Program-made: the position numbers and the translations under genes
Notes under the pieces: model-generated
Database searches by the model: none
The model's input: the letters and a program-made list of their open reading frames with translations, nothing else
Told to the model about the DNA's origin: nothing
Shown: piece by piece, positions 1 through 10,600 of the stretch
Layout of the letters: each line of letters begins with the position of its first letter
Numbering within the stretch: the first letter of the stretch is position 1
NCBI GenBank assembly: GCA_030267565.1
Contig: BRXU01000007.1
Coordinates: 3,534,001-3,598,000 of the forward strand
Direction of reading: 5' to 3'
Source of the DNA: Pleodorina starrii
Taxonomy: Eukaryota > Chlorophyta > Chlorophyceae > Chlamydomonadales > Volvocaceae
Length of the DNA stretch: 64,000 bases

Positions 1-269
1 TGCCGCAAACACTTGCCTCGAAGAACTGCTTGTACAGGCATGAACTGGTTTGTCGTACGGTCGCTGTCGGTTGGAAGTACCGTGAAGTGGAAAATGCCAG
101 GTGCAGTCCTCAATCGGTCTTTTTGATATTGAGCATTCATCTCTGATCATAACACGACTCTTACATAGCGTTAATCAGCGTCGAAACGTGAAGAGGACCT
201 CCAATCTTGTAACGACAGTGTAAAGCGGGATTCACTGATCCTTTACTTACTGTTTCAAGTCCAGTCACG

Positions 270-580
270 ATGATCTACGACGTGAACTCACACCTGTTCC
301 GCTCCTTCCTGGCTGTGAGTGGAGGCGCCAACATGGGCGCCGCCAAGTAAGTGTTGCCCCGGCGAAGGCGGTATCGCCAGACGTGCTTTTCTATCGGCAC
401 CACGAAGCGTTTTGAGAGCCTTGAGAGCCTTGATGATGTGTTGAAGCGTGTCGCGCAACCTTATGGCACGGCAGATTGCCTCTTACCGCACTTGCTTGTA
501 ACTGTTCCAACTGCAGGACCTCAAGCAGGCGTGCACCAGGGGAAAAGGCTAAGGAGAATAAGCACGCGTTTGTGGAGTAA
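270..580 (+). CDS. Small 46-residue protein, two exons
   Basis: Exon 1 is 270-346 and exon 2 is 517-580; the intron 347-516 starts GTAAGTG and ends CTGCAG. The split codon rejoins as AAG (Lys), and the frame then runs to TAA, giving 46 residues. The N-terminus reads MIYDVNSHLFRSFL and the C-terminus is a Lys/Glu-rich tail ending HAFVE. There is no signal peptide or membrane segment. The shape (acidic-aromatic N-terminal block with RSFL, Ser/Gly linker, charged tail) resembles a very small plant protein of unknown function that I remember only loosely, so I assign no function. A TGTAA poly(A) signal lies about 250 bases downstream. The clean splice and the short open frame support a real gene that would be missed by length filters. 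Confidence 0.6.
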
Positions 581-833
581 GCTCCCTCATGGCACGGAAA
601 AGCTTGTGAAGGAGGGGAGGAGGTTCGACCCGCCGCTTGACGTTTTCGAATTACTTGCTGGATAAGGGGATAAATGAATATGCCGGTTGCTCGAGTTTCG
701 TGACGAAAATTGTTTCGGAAGACCCTTCGCTGTTTCCGCGTCGGAGGTGTCGCGTTTCGCAAGGCGTCTGGTTAAGTTCAGCTAGGCCTTGCCAGATCAA
801 TGCATGACGCTCTTGTGGGGACGCTGTCTTTCG

Positions 834-838
834 TGTAA
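834..838 (+). terminator. TGTAA poly(A) signal of the 46-residue gene
   Basis: TGTAA occurs 254 bases after the stop codon. This pentamer is the usual poly(A) signal in chlorophycean algae. The stretch between this site and the next gene at 1277 shows no other coding sequence and probably holds the ISCA2 promoter. Confidence 0.4.
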
Positions 839-1276
839 CGGAATACTTGCTGCCTGAAGCCCTGAACATCGGCAGTATTGCGACGTCGGCAAGGTTTCAT
901 CGCACGTGCACTCGCAAATTATGTGCACTTGTGCAGTCAAACGAGCTGCGTGTGTGTAAAGTGGAATTCTTTCCACGACGACAGATTATGGGTCGATGGT
1001 TCCGGTGCAGCGTCGCACTCATGTCTGTCGTGCACTCGACCGCCATAATTTACAATGGTAAAGGTAATAACAGGGTATGTGATAGTCGATTGTGCGACCT
1101 AGTCTACATCAATTCCCGTGTCGGTGAAACAAACGTCATTGCAGTCCAAGCCCTTACATGCGTTTTTGCAGAACAGCAGAGATAATTATAACCAACATCG
1201 ACAATCAACAAACGCATACCAAAACGTGTTTCCTTCAGAGCTTTAAGGCAGTGGTGTTTCCAGAGTCTACAACTGG

Positions 1277-3027
1277 ATGCTTCCCCGAGCCCTCCAAGCC
1301 GCGGCGCTCGCGGAGCGCATCCTTAGCGGCTCGCTGACGCAAACGCTCTCCCAGGCGACGGGGAGCAATTTTCCTGCCGGACCTCTCATTCGGACTTGGC
1401 AACGTCGCGGCTGCAGCGCAACGCCTTCCGCCCTCCCGGCGTTCAGCACCGCAGCACCAGCGGCCGCCTCGGACGATGCGGCCGGGCTTCAAATCCACTC
1501 CTCAGCAGCAGCGGTACGTGGCGAGCTGCGCAGCAGGTTCTCCCCGCTCGTACCGCACCCGGGGGCCCACCACCGCCGACCCTCTTGCCCCCTCGCTTCC
1601 CGTCGCCCCGGCCACACCTCGTCACACGAATTGCGCGCTTGGGACTGGGCCACTCCAACCACCTTATTGGGAACTCTAACCACCCTACGACACCTGCCTA
1701 AAACGGCCGCCAATCACGCTGGCGCCGGCTGACGGCCGATCCTCGCTCATCCCTGCATCCCCTCTGCAGCCCCGGTTGCCGTTGGGTCGCCAAACCCCTA
1801 AAAACCGTCTGCTTCTGCCGTCCACGTCGGCCACGGACCGTTTGGCGACCCAACGGCAACCGCCCAGCGCCCCATATCGCCCCCCTTTGTGTCACCCCCC
1901 TCGCCTCTCCCACTCTTTGGGCTTCTTTCCCCCACTCCCTCCGCCTCCCCCTCCGCCTCTGCCTCCGTGATCAGCGGCTCCGGGAGCTGCAGGCGGAGAA
2001 GCCCGGTAGCCGGCTGGCGCTGCGGATCGAGGTGGAGGGCGGCGGCTGCTCGGGCTTCCAGTACAAGTTCAGATTGGACGAGCAGTCACGTGAGGACGAC
2101 ATGTGGGTACTGCACAGTTGGGTCGGGACCTCGGTCGGGGATTGCAGGGGCGGGCCTGAACGATTCGTAGGCTTCGTATTGCAGTGCGTCGTCGTGCAGT
2201 GCTTCGTCGTGCAGTGAGCGGAGACAGACGTAACAGGGGCAGACCTGACTGGAGTCGGTTTCAGTGGCTGCGTTCGAACCTCAAACCAGGAGCTCGGCCT
2301 CAGGCGCCGGTCAAACTCCCGCCATGTCGTACTTCCGCCCGCCAGAGTGTTCGAGTCGGAAGGCGGGCGGGTGGTGTGCGACGCCATCTCACTCGAGTTC
2401 CTTCGCGGGGCCACCCTGGAGTTCGAGGACTCGATCATGCGGGCGGCTTTCACGGTACGGCAGGCGGGCAGGCAGGAGGGTGGAGGTGGCGGGCGTGAGG
2501 AGGAGGGGGGCTGCGGGTGTGTGGGGCGGCCGGGCCAAGATATGGGGTTGGCCGGGGGGGCGGGGGTGGCCGGGAGGGACGGGTTCTAGGTGCGAGGAGA
2601 GAGCGAAGGAGGGAGAGGTGGGGTGTTAGCGAGGGATGGGGGCGTGCAGGGCGCTGCCGGGTGGAGACTGGAGCGGCTTTGAGAGCGGTGTGCTGTTATG
2701 GGTGCTCGGGTTTCCGGCATTAGGCTCGAAATGACGGGGGCTCAAAAGGAGGGGGGGTTCAAAGGTCGGTGGGATTTCAGGCTGCGGCTCAGGGGTTGGG
2801 AGCAAGATGGAAAGGGGACGAATCCCGGATGTGCATGGCTGTACTGGCGCGGGGGGCCTGTCTGCAGCGTATGGTTTTTTGAAGTTGCCCCTCTTCTGTC
2901 CGGCTGGCTGCCATCCCTTGCCTGCCCCCCTGTGCTGCCGTACCTGCTCCCCTGTCAGATCAGCAAGAACCCAAACGCGGAGGCGTCGTGCGGCTGCGGC
3001 AGCTCCTTCGCGGCCAAGATGAAATGA
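1277..3027 (+). CDS. ISCA2: Iron-sulfur cluster assembly protein, ISCA2 type
   Basis: Four exons join in phase: 1277-1513, 1975-2102, 2346-2454 and 2959-3027, giving 180 residues. A-type carriers receive and deliver Fe-S clusters; ISCA2 with ISCA1 matures mitochondrial 4Fe-4S proteins. The first 79 residues are Ala/Ser/Arg-rich and lack acidic residues early, as expected of a mitochondrial targeting peptide. The core starts at [11 protein letters not shown]. The family's three cysteines are present: one in [13 protein letters not shown] (exon 2) and two in the C-terminal CGCGSSF (exon 4). The [11 protein letters not shown] form and the DDIVFE link favour ISCA2 over bacterial-like ISCA1. Intron 1 carries a perfect 23-bp inverted repeat. 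The gene lies in the same orientation as the small gene upstream. Confidence 0.93.
1773..1862. repeat. 23-bp perfect inverted repeat (hairpin) in ISCA2 intron 1
   Basis: The left arm 1773-1795 begins CGGTTGCCGTTGGGTCGCC. The right arm 1840-1862 is its exact reverse complement, with a 44-base loop between them. It lies wholly within the intron 1514-1974. A shorter version of the same arm sequence (CCCGGTTGCCGTTG) recurs near 32,857, which suggests a dispersed family. Confidence 0.85.
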
Positions 3028-4557
3028 AATGAAAATGTGAAAAGAAAGACCAATGCGACCAATGGTGTGATGTGATGTGGCGTGATGTGACTTGGTGCGA
3101 TGTGGCGTAATGAAGCGTGCAGTGGCGCGCGGGACGGAACTGCGCCGGAAAGGGAGGCACCTCGCGGGCGGCGGGCCGGGCCGCCAATGACAGAGAAGGT
3201 GGGGGGCCCGGGGTCTGCAGCAGCCGTGCGGGTTGTGGCCCCCGGGGGGGGGGGGAGGAAACTGAGGCTGAGGCTCTGTACTCTCTCGACTTCGACATTC
3301 GACCGCTTGGTCTCTCCGAGCAGATGACGATGAGTTGGCCCGAGGAGCTGAAAGGAGGACGTACCGGTAGCGACATACCGTACACGGCATGCTCGGTACG
3401 CCAGTGTCGGCAACCTGTGCCTGCGCACTGCCACAAACGGGCCTTCACTGCAACACCGGCAGAACGACAGCTTTGCGTGCGTGCGTGCCTGCGTGTTGCC
3501 ACAGCAGAGATGTGTATGCCCTTCTCAGCTGCCGATGTCCGGACCGTAGCACCGTACCCTGCCTGCCATGACCCGAACCTCCAGCGCTCGGGAAAAGGCA
3601 GCAGGAAGTGCCGTGAGCACTGCAGCCTTCCAACGCCCCGCCCCGTCCGCAGAAGAGAGGAATGGTCCGCCCAACATTCCGCAAATTGCACTCTCGCAGC
3701 TCCCGCACCAGCAGCAGCAGAACACACGTGCCACACAAAGGCCCTTGCAGTCGCAGATGCCCGCATATGCAATCACGGCAACCACCGCCGCACCGGCCGC
3801 GCAGATTTCTGGACGCTGGGCACTCAGCGCCCCTCAGGTACTCAGTCTTTCATATCGACGGTATATTATATACACTATGTATGTGTGCGTGCGGTAATGC
3901 GCTCTTGTCTTGTGTTTTCCGATGGACTCAAACTCCCCCATGCTTGCAAACCGCAAATGCTCAGCTGCCAAGTGGACGCGCCCCCACGGCCAGCCCTTGC
4001 TTGAAAGTGGTCACCTTTTCCCTTCCACCAGAGTAAACGAGCGATATGTCTGCGGCTCGCAGTCACGGCGACTGTCCAGGGGCCAAAGTGGCAAAAAGAC
4101 TGCGAGGCTTCCTTTCGGCGCGTCGCCAGCCGCTACCCTGGGTGCTCCAACATGCCATGCCATGCCGTGCTAATTTGCTATAATAAAACACACATGTTAC
4201 ATTCGCGACACTGCCTCCGAAACCCAAAACACAAATAACGAGGCCCCGCGGACCTGCCTCGCTGCCTGGTACGGCAGGAGGGATACGGCAGGGGGATTAT
4301 AGGGCCCCTGGAGCAACACCGCCACAACACAACTACCAATACGGTTACCTTCATTTCAAACACGCACGCGGCAGCCCTGCCCCTTCCGATGGATAGCCAG
4401 TGGTGGGGTGGGGCCGTTTCCGCACAGCCCTGCCGACGCCTCCGCGGCTGCCGCCCGGCCAGATCGACGCGACACGCTTTGAACAATGAGGTCTGGTCAC
4501 GTGCGCCCCTTACTGACCCAAACTGAAACTACCTGTTCCGAAAAGCCGCCACAACAC
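3028..4557. other. Intergenic region between ISCA2 and the WD40 gene (tail to tail)
   Basis: I see no protein segment I can support here. It begins with short ATGAAATG/TGATGTGG-type simple repeats (3017-3115) after the ISCA2 stop. It contains AT-richer patches (3850-3890, 4170-4200) and a second TTACA (reverse-strand TGTAA) near 4196. Long open frames across 3100-4000 look like composition artefacts. Confidence 0.5.
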
Positions 4558-4562
4558 TTACA
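4558..4562 (-). terminator. TGTAA poly(A) signal of the WD40 gene
   Basis: On the minus strand TGTAA lies 62 bases past the stop codon of the DCAF8-like gene, a typical spacing for this algal signal. Confidence 0.5.
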
Positions 4563-4623
4563 CCAGTATCCTCACCCAGTAAAACCCACAAAGCAGGAGA
4601 ACAGGAGCACAGGTGCCTCCGCT

Positions 4624-7600
4624 CTACATGACCGCGCACACCCGTGGAGACAGCGTGAAGTCAGGAACGCCCCCCGGGCCTCCATCCGCCCCTCCGCCAC
4701 CACCCCCGGGACCCTCCCCTCCCTCTCCATCGTGCTCCCCTTCTCCCTCGTCACCGCCACCGCCCACGCCCTCCGCCCCACCCTGGAGTCGGCGGCCGCC
4801 GACGCCGCCCAAGCCGCCGACGCCGCGCAGCGGCGTCGGCGTCAGCCCAAACGCCGGGATCGTCTCCTCCGGGCTGCCGCTGCGCCGCCGCTGGCGCTCC
4901 AACGCCGTACTCAGGCGCAGGACCTGCCCACCCGACCCGTGGGTCGGCGTCTGGGCCGCGGGCTGCGGCGGCGGCTGCATCAGGCGGCCTCCCGGCGGTG
5001 TTCCCAACCGAGCTTGATGTTGGGGGTCGCCGCCGCTGTCCTGAGGATCGGCGGCGGCGGCGGCAGCGACGGCGCCCGGCCGCTGCGGCGGCGGCGGCGG
5101 CGCCGCCGCCGCCGCAGGCCGGGTTCCGCGCCTCTCCGTGCGGACAGCGGCGGCGGCGGCCAGGAGCCCGGTCGCAGCCGTTACGTCGGCGGTCCGCTCC
5201 CGGATCGCCTGCGCCGGGACGGATGGACGGGGGGACGACGGACGACGAGGCGTCGGTGGCTGCTTTCAACGGCCTGTGAACCTACCGTACCTTTCTGGCA
5301 CACGCGACACAGCCGCGCGCGCGCAAACACATACACAATGAGAGATAATCGGGCGCCCCGCTGACCGCCGTGTTGTGTCGTGTGTCCGCTCGAATGTTGC
5401 CAGACCGGACCGCAGGAGCACGCTGGGCCCCTCCCCGGCCCCCCCTCAAGAAACCCAAAGCCCAGCCCATACCCCAGGCTACATACACAGTTACACACAC
5501 GCGCGCCTCCGCCCTCCCACAGCCCTCCCCCTGGTGAGAACCGCCACTCACCGCCGCGAACGTCGCCCAGCCCGCGCCCACCGGCCGCGCACCACGGCCC
5601 CCCACATCCGCCTCCGCCTCCGCCTGCCGCCGCCGCAGGTCCGCCCGATTCGCCGCCACCACCGCCCGCAGCCGCGGCTCACCCCGGAGCTCCTCTCCTT
5701 CCTGCCCCACGCCGGCCGCCGCTGCCTCGCCCGCCCCTTCCTCAGCTTCTGCCTCGGCGTCAGCACCTGACGCTGAGGGCATCGCCGCCGCGGCGGCGCT
5801 GCTTCGGCTGCCGCCGACCCATGGGTCACTTCCGCCGGGCGCCCACAGTTTCACCAAGGAGCCGTTGCCGCATGTCGCCAGCATAGGCTCGCTGGGGTGC
5901 ACCTGGGGTGAACGGGTACCACGGGTGCGCGGGAGAGGAGGGGCGGTGGCTTTCGTTGCTGCGATGGGTCGTAACGACCCGCGGGTAGGTCAGCGGCAGC
6001 GGCAGCGACACGTAACGGACCCACGGGTCGGTTCGACAGAAAGACAAGCCATCGGCTCAGGCCTGGTTCTCATGCAGCCGCGCGAGCATGCACCCTCCTT
6101 CCCTCCCTTCCTCCCTTCCGCCTCCCGCCGTCCCCTTCTTCCGCTATCCCGGACGGAAGCTGCCGTCACAACCGTAACTACCACTGCAACCGCCGCAACC
6201 GCCAGCGAGGCGGTGCGGGGCGCGGGGGCCCCAAGGAGCCGAGGCCCGTCAGTTTGGAGGAAGGCGGAAGGCGGGGGGCGGGGGAAGGAGAAGTCTCGCC
6301 ACCGCGGAGCCTCACCGCCAGGCAGGTGGGGATGACATGGTCGTGTACGGGAAGCATCCGTACAATCTTGGCAGTGTCGTAGTCCCAGATGAACAGGTGG
6401 CCCTCGTCGGAACCCGATACGACGTACGACTTGCCGTACCCTGAGCCGCCCATCCAGGCCACCTGAGGTTGGGTCGCGGGGGGATGCACACGGGTGGCCA
6501 AACCGGAAGGTATTGAGGATGTCGCTAGAGGCGGGGCGGGGCGGGGCGAGGCGGGGCGAAGGTGCTTTCATCAGGCAGCAGCAGCAGCACCAGCTCCGAT
6601 TTCCCGCCGCCGCCACACAACCGACAGCGCCCGCATGCCCCCAAGCCCCGCTCAGGTTTTCCCGCCTCAGACCCCTCCGACCTCGCCCCAGCCCAGGCCC
6701 CAGCCCGGCCGCCGACAGGCTCCCAGGAACCCCTGTGCCCCAGCCCCAGCCCAGGCCGCCGCCCCACCTCCTTCACCGTCATCACATTCTTGTGGCCGTC
6801 AAAGCACCGCAAGAAACCGCCGTCGCTGCCGTCACGGCCTTCGCCACCGCCGCCGCTAGCGGCGGCGGCAGCGGCTCCCCCTCCGCCGCCTCTCCCAGCC
6901 GGCGGCGTCGGAATGCTGAAGCCGAGGTGCCTGCCTGAGGCCTCGCCGCCGTTGCCGCCGCCGCCGGATGCTGACACAACAGGGTCCGCCGGGCTCCTCG
7001 GCAACCTCAGCTCCTGCTGCAGCTGTGAGCTGGGTCGCCTGTCCAGGGGCGGAAGCATCCAGAAGGGTCGATGCTGCTGGGGCCCCGGTGCTGGCGGCGT
7101 CTGGCTTCCCTGCGCAACGACCCGTGGGTCTGCAGCCACGGCGGCAGCGCTGGTGGTGGCGGCGGCGGCGGCATCTTGCCGTTGTAGCCGCTGCACCCTG
7201 CCCGTCGCTGCAGCCGCCGGCCCGGCGGCGGCGGCGGTGGCGGCCAGGCCGCCGCCATGCAGCAACTCCGGCGGCGGAAGCATCCGGTCGTCATCCGACG
7301 ACGATGGCGGCGACGACGTCAATTGCGGTACGGCGCCCGCGGAACCATCACCGACGCCGCCCTGCCCTGCGGTCGCAACCCCATCCGAACCAACCCCCTC
7401 CTCGCAGCCCTCCATCTCGCCCTCCTGCCCATCCGCCATTTCAACCTCCCGCGCAGCACCTCCCAAACCAGGCAGGCAACCCGGCCGCGGCGCGACCTGG
7501 TGTCGCAATCCAGGCTGGCTGCCGGCTCCAGGGGCGGCGGCGGCGTGCTCAGTGCCGCCCGCCGCGGATCGCACCCGCCGCCGCTTCATCGGCTGCTGCA

Positions 7601-10600
7601 GCCCTGCCCTCGCGCCCCCAGCTGATCCGGTGACGTCGCCGCCGCCCTCGCCTGCAGAGCCGCTGCCGCTACTGGTGCCGCCGCCGCCGCCGCCGCCGCC
7701 GCTGCTGATGCCCTGCGGCCGCCGCCGGGAGCGGCTGCCGTCCGCCGGCGCAACGCAGTACGACGCACCCACCGCGCCACTTGGCGCTGCCGCGGCCTCC
7801 GCTTCCGCCTCCCTTCCGCCGGCCGCCCGCGGGCCGCTTGCCGCTGCCAGGTTGCTCAGCCCTCCCGCTCCGAAACCAACAGCCGAACCTGCCCGTGGCG
7901 ACTCAGCCTCCCCGCCGCCGCCGGCGTCGCCGCGGTCGCCGGGCCCCTCCAGCGCCTCCGACGAGTCCCGCCGGCGGCGCCGGAGGCGATGCTGTGCGTT
8001 GTGCTGCTGCTGCTGAGTAACAGCATTCCCGCCAGCGCTGCCGACCCGTGGGTCTATCGCCGCCGCGTCCTCGTCGCTGCCGCCACTGCGACACTGATCC
8101 AGGTCCGTTGACGGCGGCGGCGGCGGCGATGACCGGTTGGTCGCGGTCGGGTGCAGCCGCCGCCGCTGCTCGGCCAGCTGCGACAGACGCTCCAGTAGCT
8201 GCGTCTGGCGGCGATACGACGGCACCAGCGGCTGGGCCGCCGACGGCCGTGATAGCAGCGGCGGCGGCGCCGCCGCCGCTGCCTCGTCGAACCCGCCGCC
8301 GCCGGCGACGGCGCCTGCCCGCTGCGCTGCCGCCGCCGCCATTGGGGGAGGGGGACTGGTATCGCTTTGGGTGATGACTACGTCAGTCATTGAGGCGTCT
8401 TCGCCGCCGCCGGCCTCCGCAGCGGCGCCCGCCGCGCCGGCGCCGTCATGCCATCGACCCGCCATTGCCGCCGCGGGAGGCGGCGACGCTGCCGCCACCG
8501 CGGCCGCCGGCGGCGGCGCCGCGGCGCCGGCCGGCGACAGCGTGTAACGATACCACGCCACCCGCGTCGGCCGCGGCGGACTGTCGGACGCAGCAATGGC
8601 ACCACCACCAGGATCGGCACCGGCACCGCCACCCGGCCCAGCTCCGGAACCAACGCCGCTGGGGCCAACGCTGGTGGTTCCGGAGCTAGCTGCGGTCCCT
8701 GACGAACCTGCCGCTGCTGCCCCCGCCGCTGCCTCTCCGACCACACCATTGCGCGGTGCTCCTGGTGCTGACTGGTGCTGGTGCTGCTGTGGGTGCTGCG
8801 GCTGCGGAGGGTTGGTGCCTGCATCGGGGTGGCCCGTGACGCTCGACGAGCCTGCAGCGAGGGGGGTTGTGGAGGAATCGAAGAGACGCGATGTGGAGCG
8901 GACAGACGCGACGACCAGCCCGGGACCGAGCGACCGGGGCCGCACAGGGGGTCGGGGCTCGGGGTCGGGCACGGAGCAGGGCACCCACTTCGACAACCAA
9001 ACCAAACCAACCAAGCACCCCCACCAACCCGCCACAACCACCCGCCGCCCCCTCCTCCCCTCTTCCCCTCTTCCCACCGGCGGCGATGGTCATCGTAGCG
9101 GCTCCCGGCAGCGTCAAACTCCAAAGCGCTCGCTCCTCCACCACCGCCTGCTGCCGCTGGGAATGTTCCCTTTCCTGCTGCTGCCGCTGCTGCTGCTGCT
9201 CCGTAAGTTGCGGCCGCGGCCGTGACTCCGACCCCACCGCCTCCATTGCCGCCGCCGCGGCCGCCGACGGGGACTCGAACAGCTCCCGCGGCGGCCGCGG
9301 CCGCAGCCGTGGCGGCTGCAGCTGCAGCCCCGGCGGCGCCGCCTGGCGACGCCGCACGCCCGAATCCAACAATCCGACGAGTCCCCCCATGGGCCACACT
9401 CCCTGGCCCTGGCCTTGGCCGGCTCCGCCGCCTCCCAGCCACGACCGCTGTGGGCCCCCGCCAGCCCGCCCAGCACCTGCCGCGCTGGTATCTTCGCCGC
9501 TGCCGCTGTCGGCGCTGCTGCGCATCAGCGGAGGCACGTCGCCGTCCGCAGCCGGTCCGGCGGCGGCGGCGGCGGCTGGCGTGTTTGGGGACCTGCTGGT
9601 AGCCTGGCGGCACCATATGAGATGGGACGAGATGGAACGAGATGGGACGAGATGACATGACATGACACACGACACGGCGCCAGCCCGAGGCGAGGGGCAC
9701 GCACGCGAGCAGAGTTACGGGCAAAAACCACCACTTCGCGCGTCAGGGTTTCACCGGGTGGGTGGGTGGGTAGGTGGGGGCCCAGCATGTTGATATTTGT
9801 GGAGTTCTGGAGGTGCTGTCCAGGATAGAGGATAGGGGGGAGTCAGGACGGTGCTGACGTGCCGTAGGGTTTTGCCCCAGGCAGGAGGTGCCCCCCACGA
9901 CACGCAACCCAAAGAACCCACTGCAGCGACCACCGAGCGCACGACAGTACGACGCAAGCGCGCAGCGCAACACGCACCCGCAACGATCCTGCCTCCCACC
10001 GGCGCGGCGACGGAGTGAAAAACTCCCACGCCGCCGGGACGGCGCTGCGGCGCGGCGGCGTCGCCGCCGCCGATGACCCTGCAGGCGAGTCGCCGCCGCC
10101 GCCTCCGGCGGCCGCCGCCGCCGTCAGGTGCTGTCGCAGGCGGCCCTCCAACTGCTCGTAGCTCATGCCGTGCTGCCGTACATCCATGGCGTAGATGGCG
10201 TCGCCGCTGTAGCTCAGCAGCAGGTGCTGGCCGCCGGCGGCAAAGGCGACGCCGGTGATGTGCCGTACACGGCCCAGAGTGCTGAATCCGGCGGAGCTGC
10301 CGCCCACAACGCCCGGGCTGCACATCGAGTACGGCGCGAAGCAGGAGACCCAGGAGGGCCGGCCGGCGCCGGCGCCGGGGCCCGCCGCCGCCGCGGCGGC
10401 GGCGGCGGCGCCGCCGCCGCCGCCTCGCAGCATGCGCATGTCGTACAAGCGCGCGAAAGGGTCGCCGCCGCCGGTTGCGAAGAGGTGCGGCGCCAGCGGC
10501 GACACGGCGAGTGAGTTGATGCTGATGCGGAGGCTGCTGCGGCCGGCGCGCTCGCAGCGCTGCTCCACTGCGGCGCGGCGGCGGGCGGGATGGCGGGCGC

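Noticed and set aside
6562..8016. 484-codon plus-strand open frame
   Set aside because: It is the exact antisense of the WD40 gene's GC-rich exon 7. Its Pro/Ser/Ala content mirrors the sense strand, and it has no domain.
9628..9670. GAGATGGGACGAGATGACATGA-like short repeats near the WD40 gene
   Set aside because: Short simple repeats within an intron, with no further structure; similar to those after ISCA2 at 3017-3115.
8387..9724. 445-codon minus-strand frame beside WD40 exons 6-7
   Set aside because: Arg/Gly-rich third frame; the neighbouring frames give phase-consistent exons that join the WD fold.
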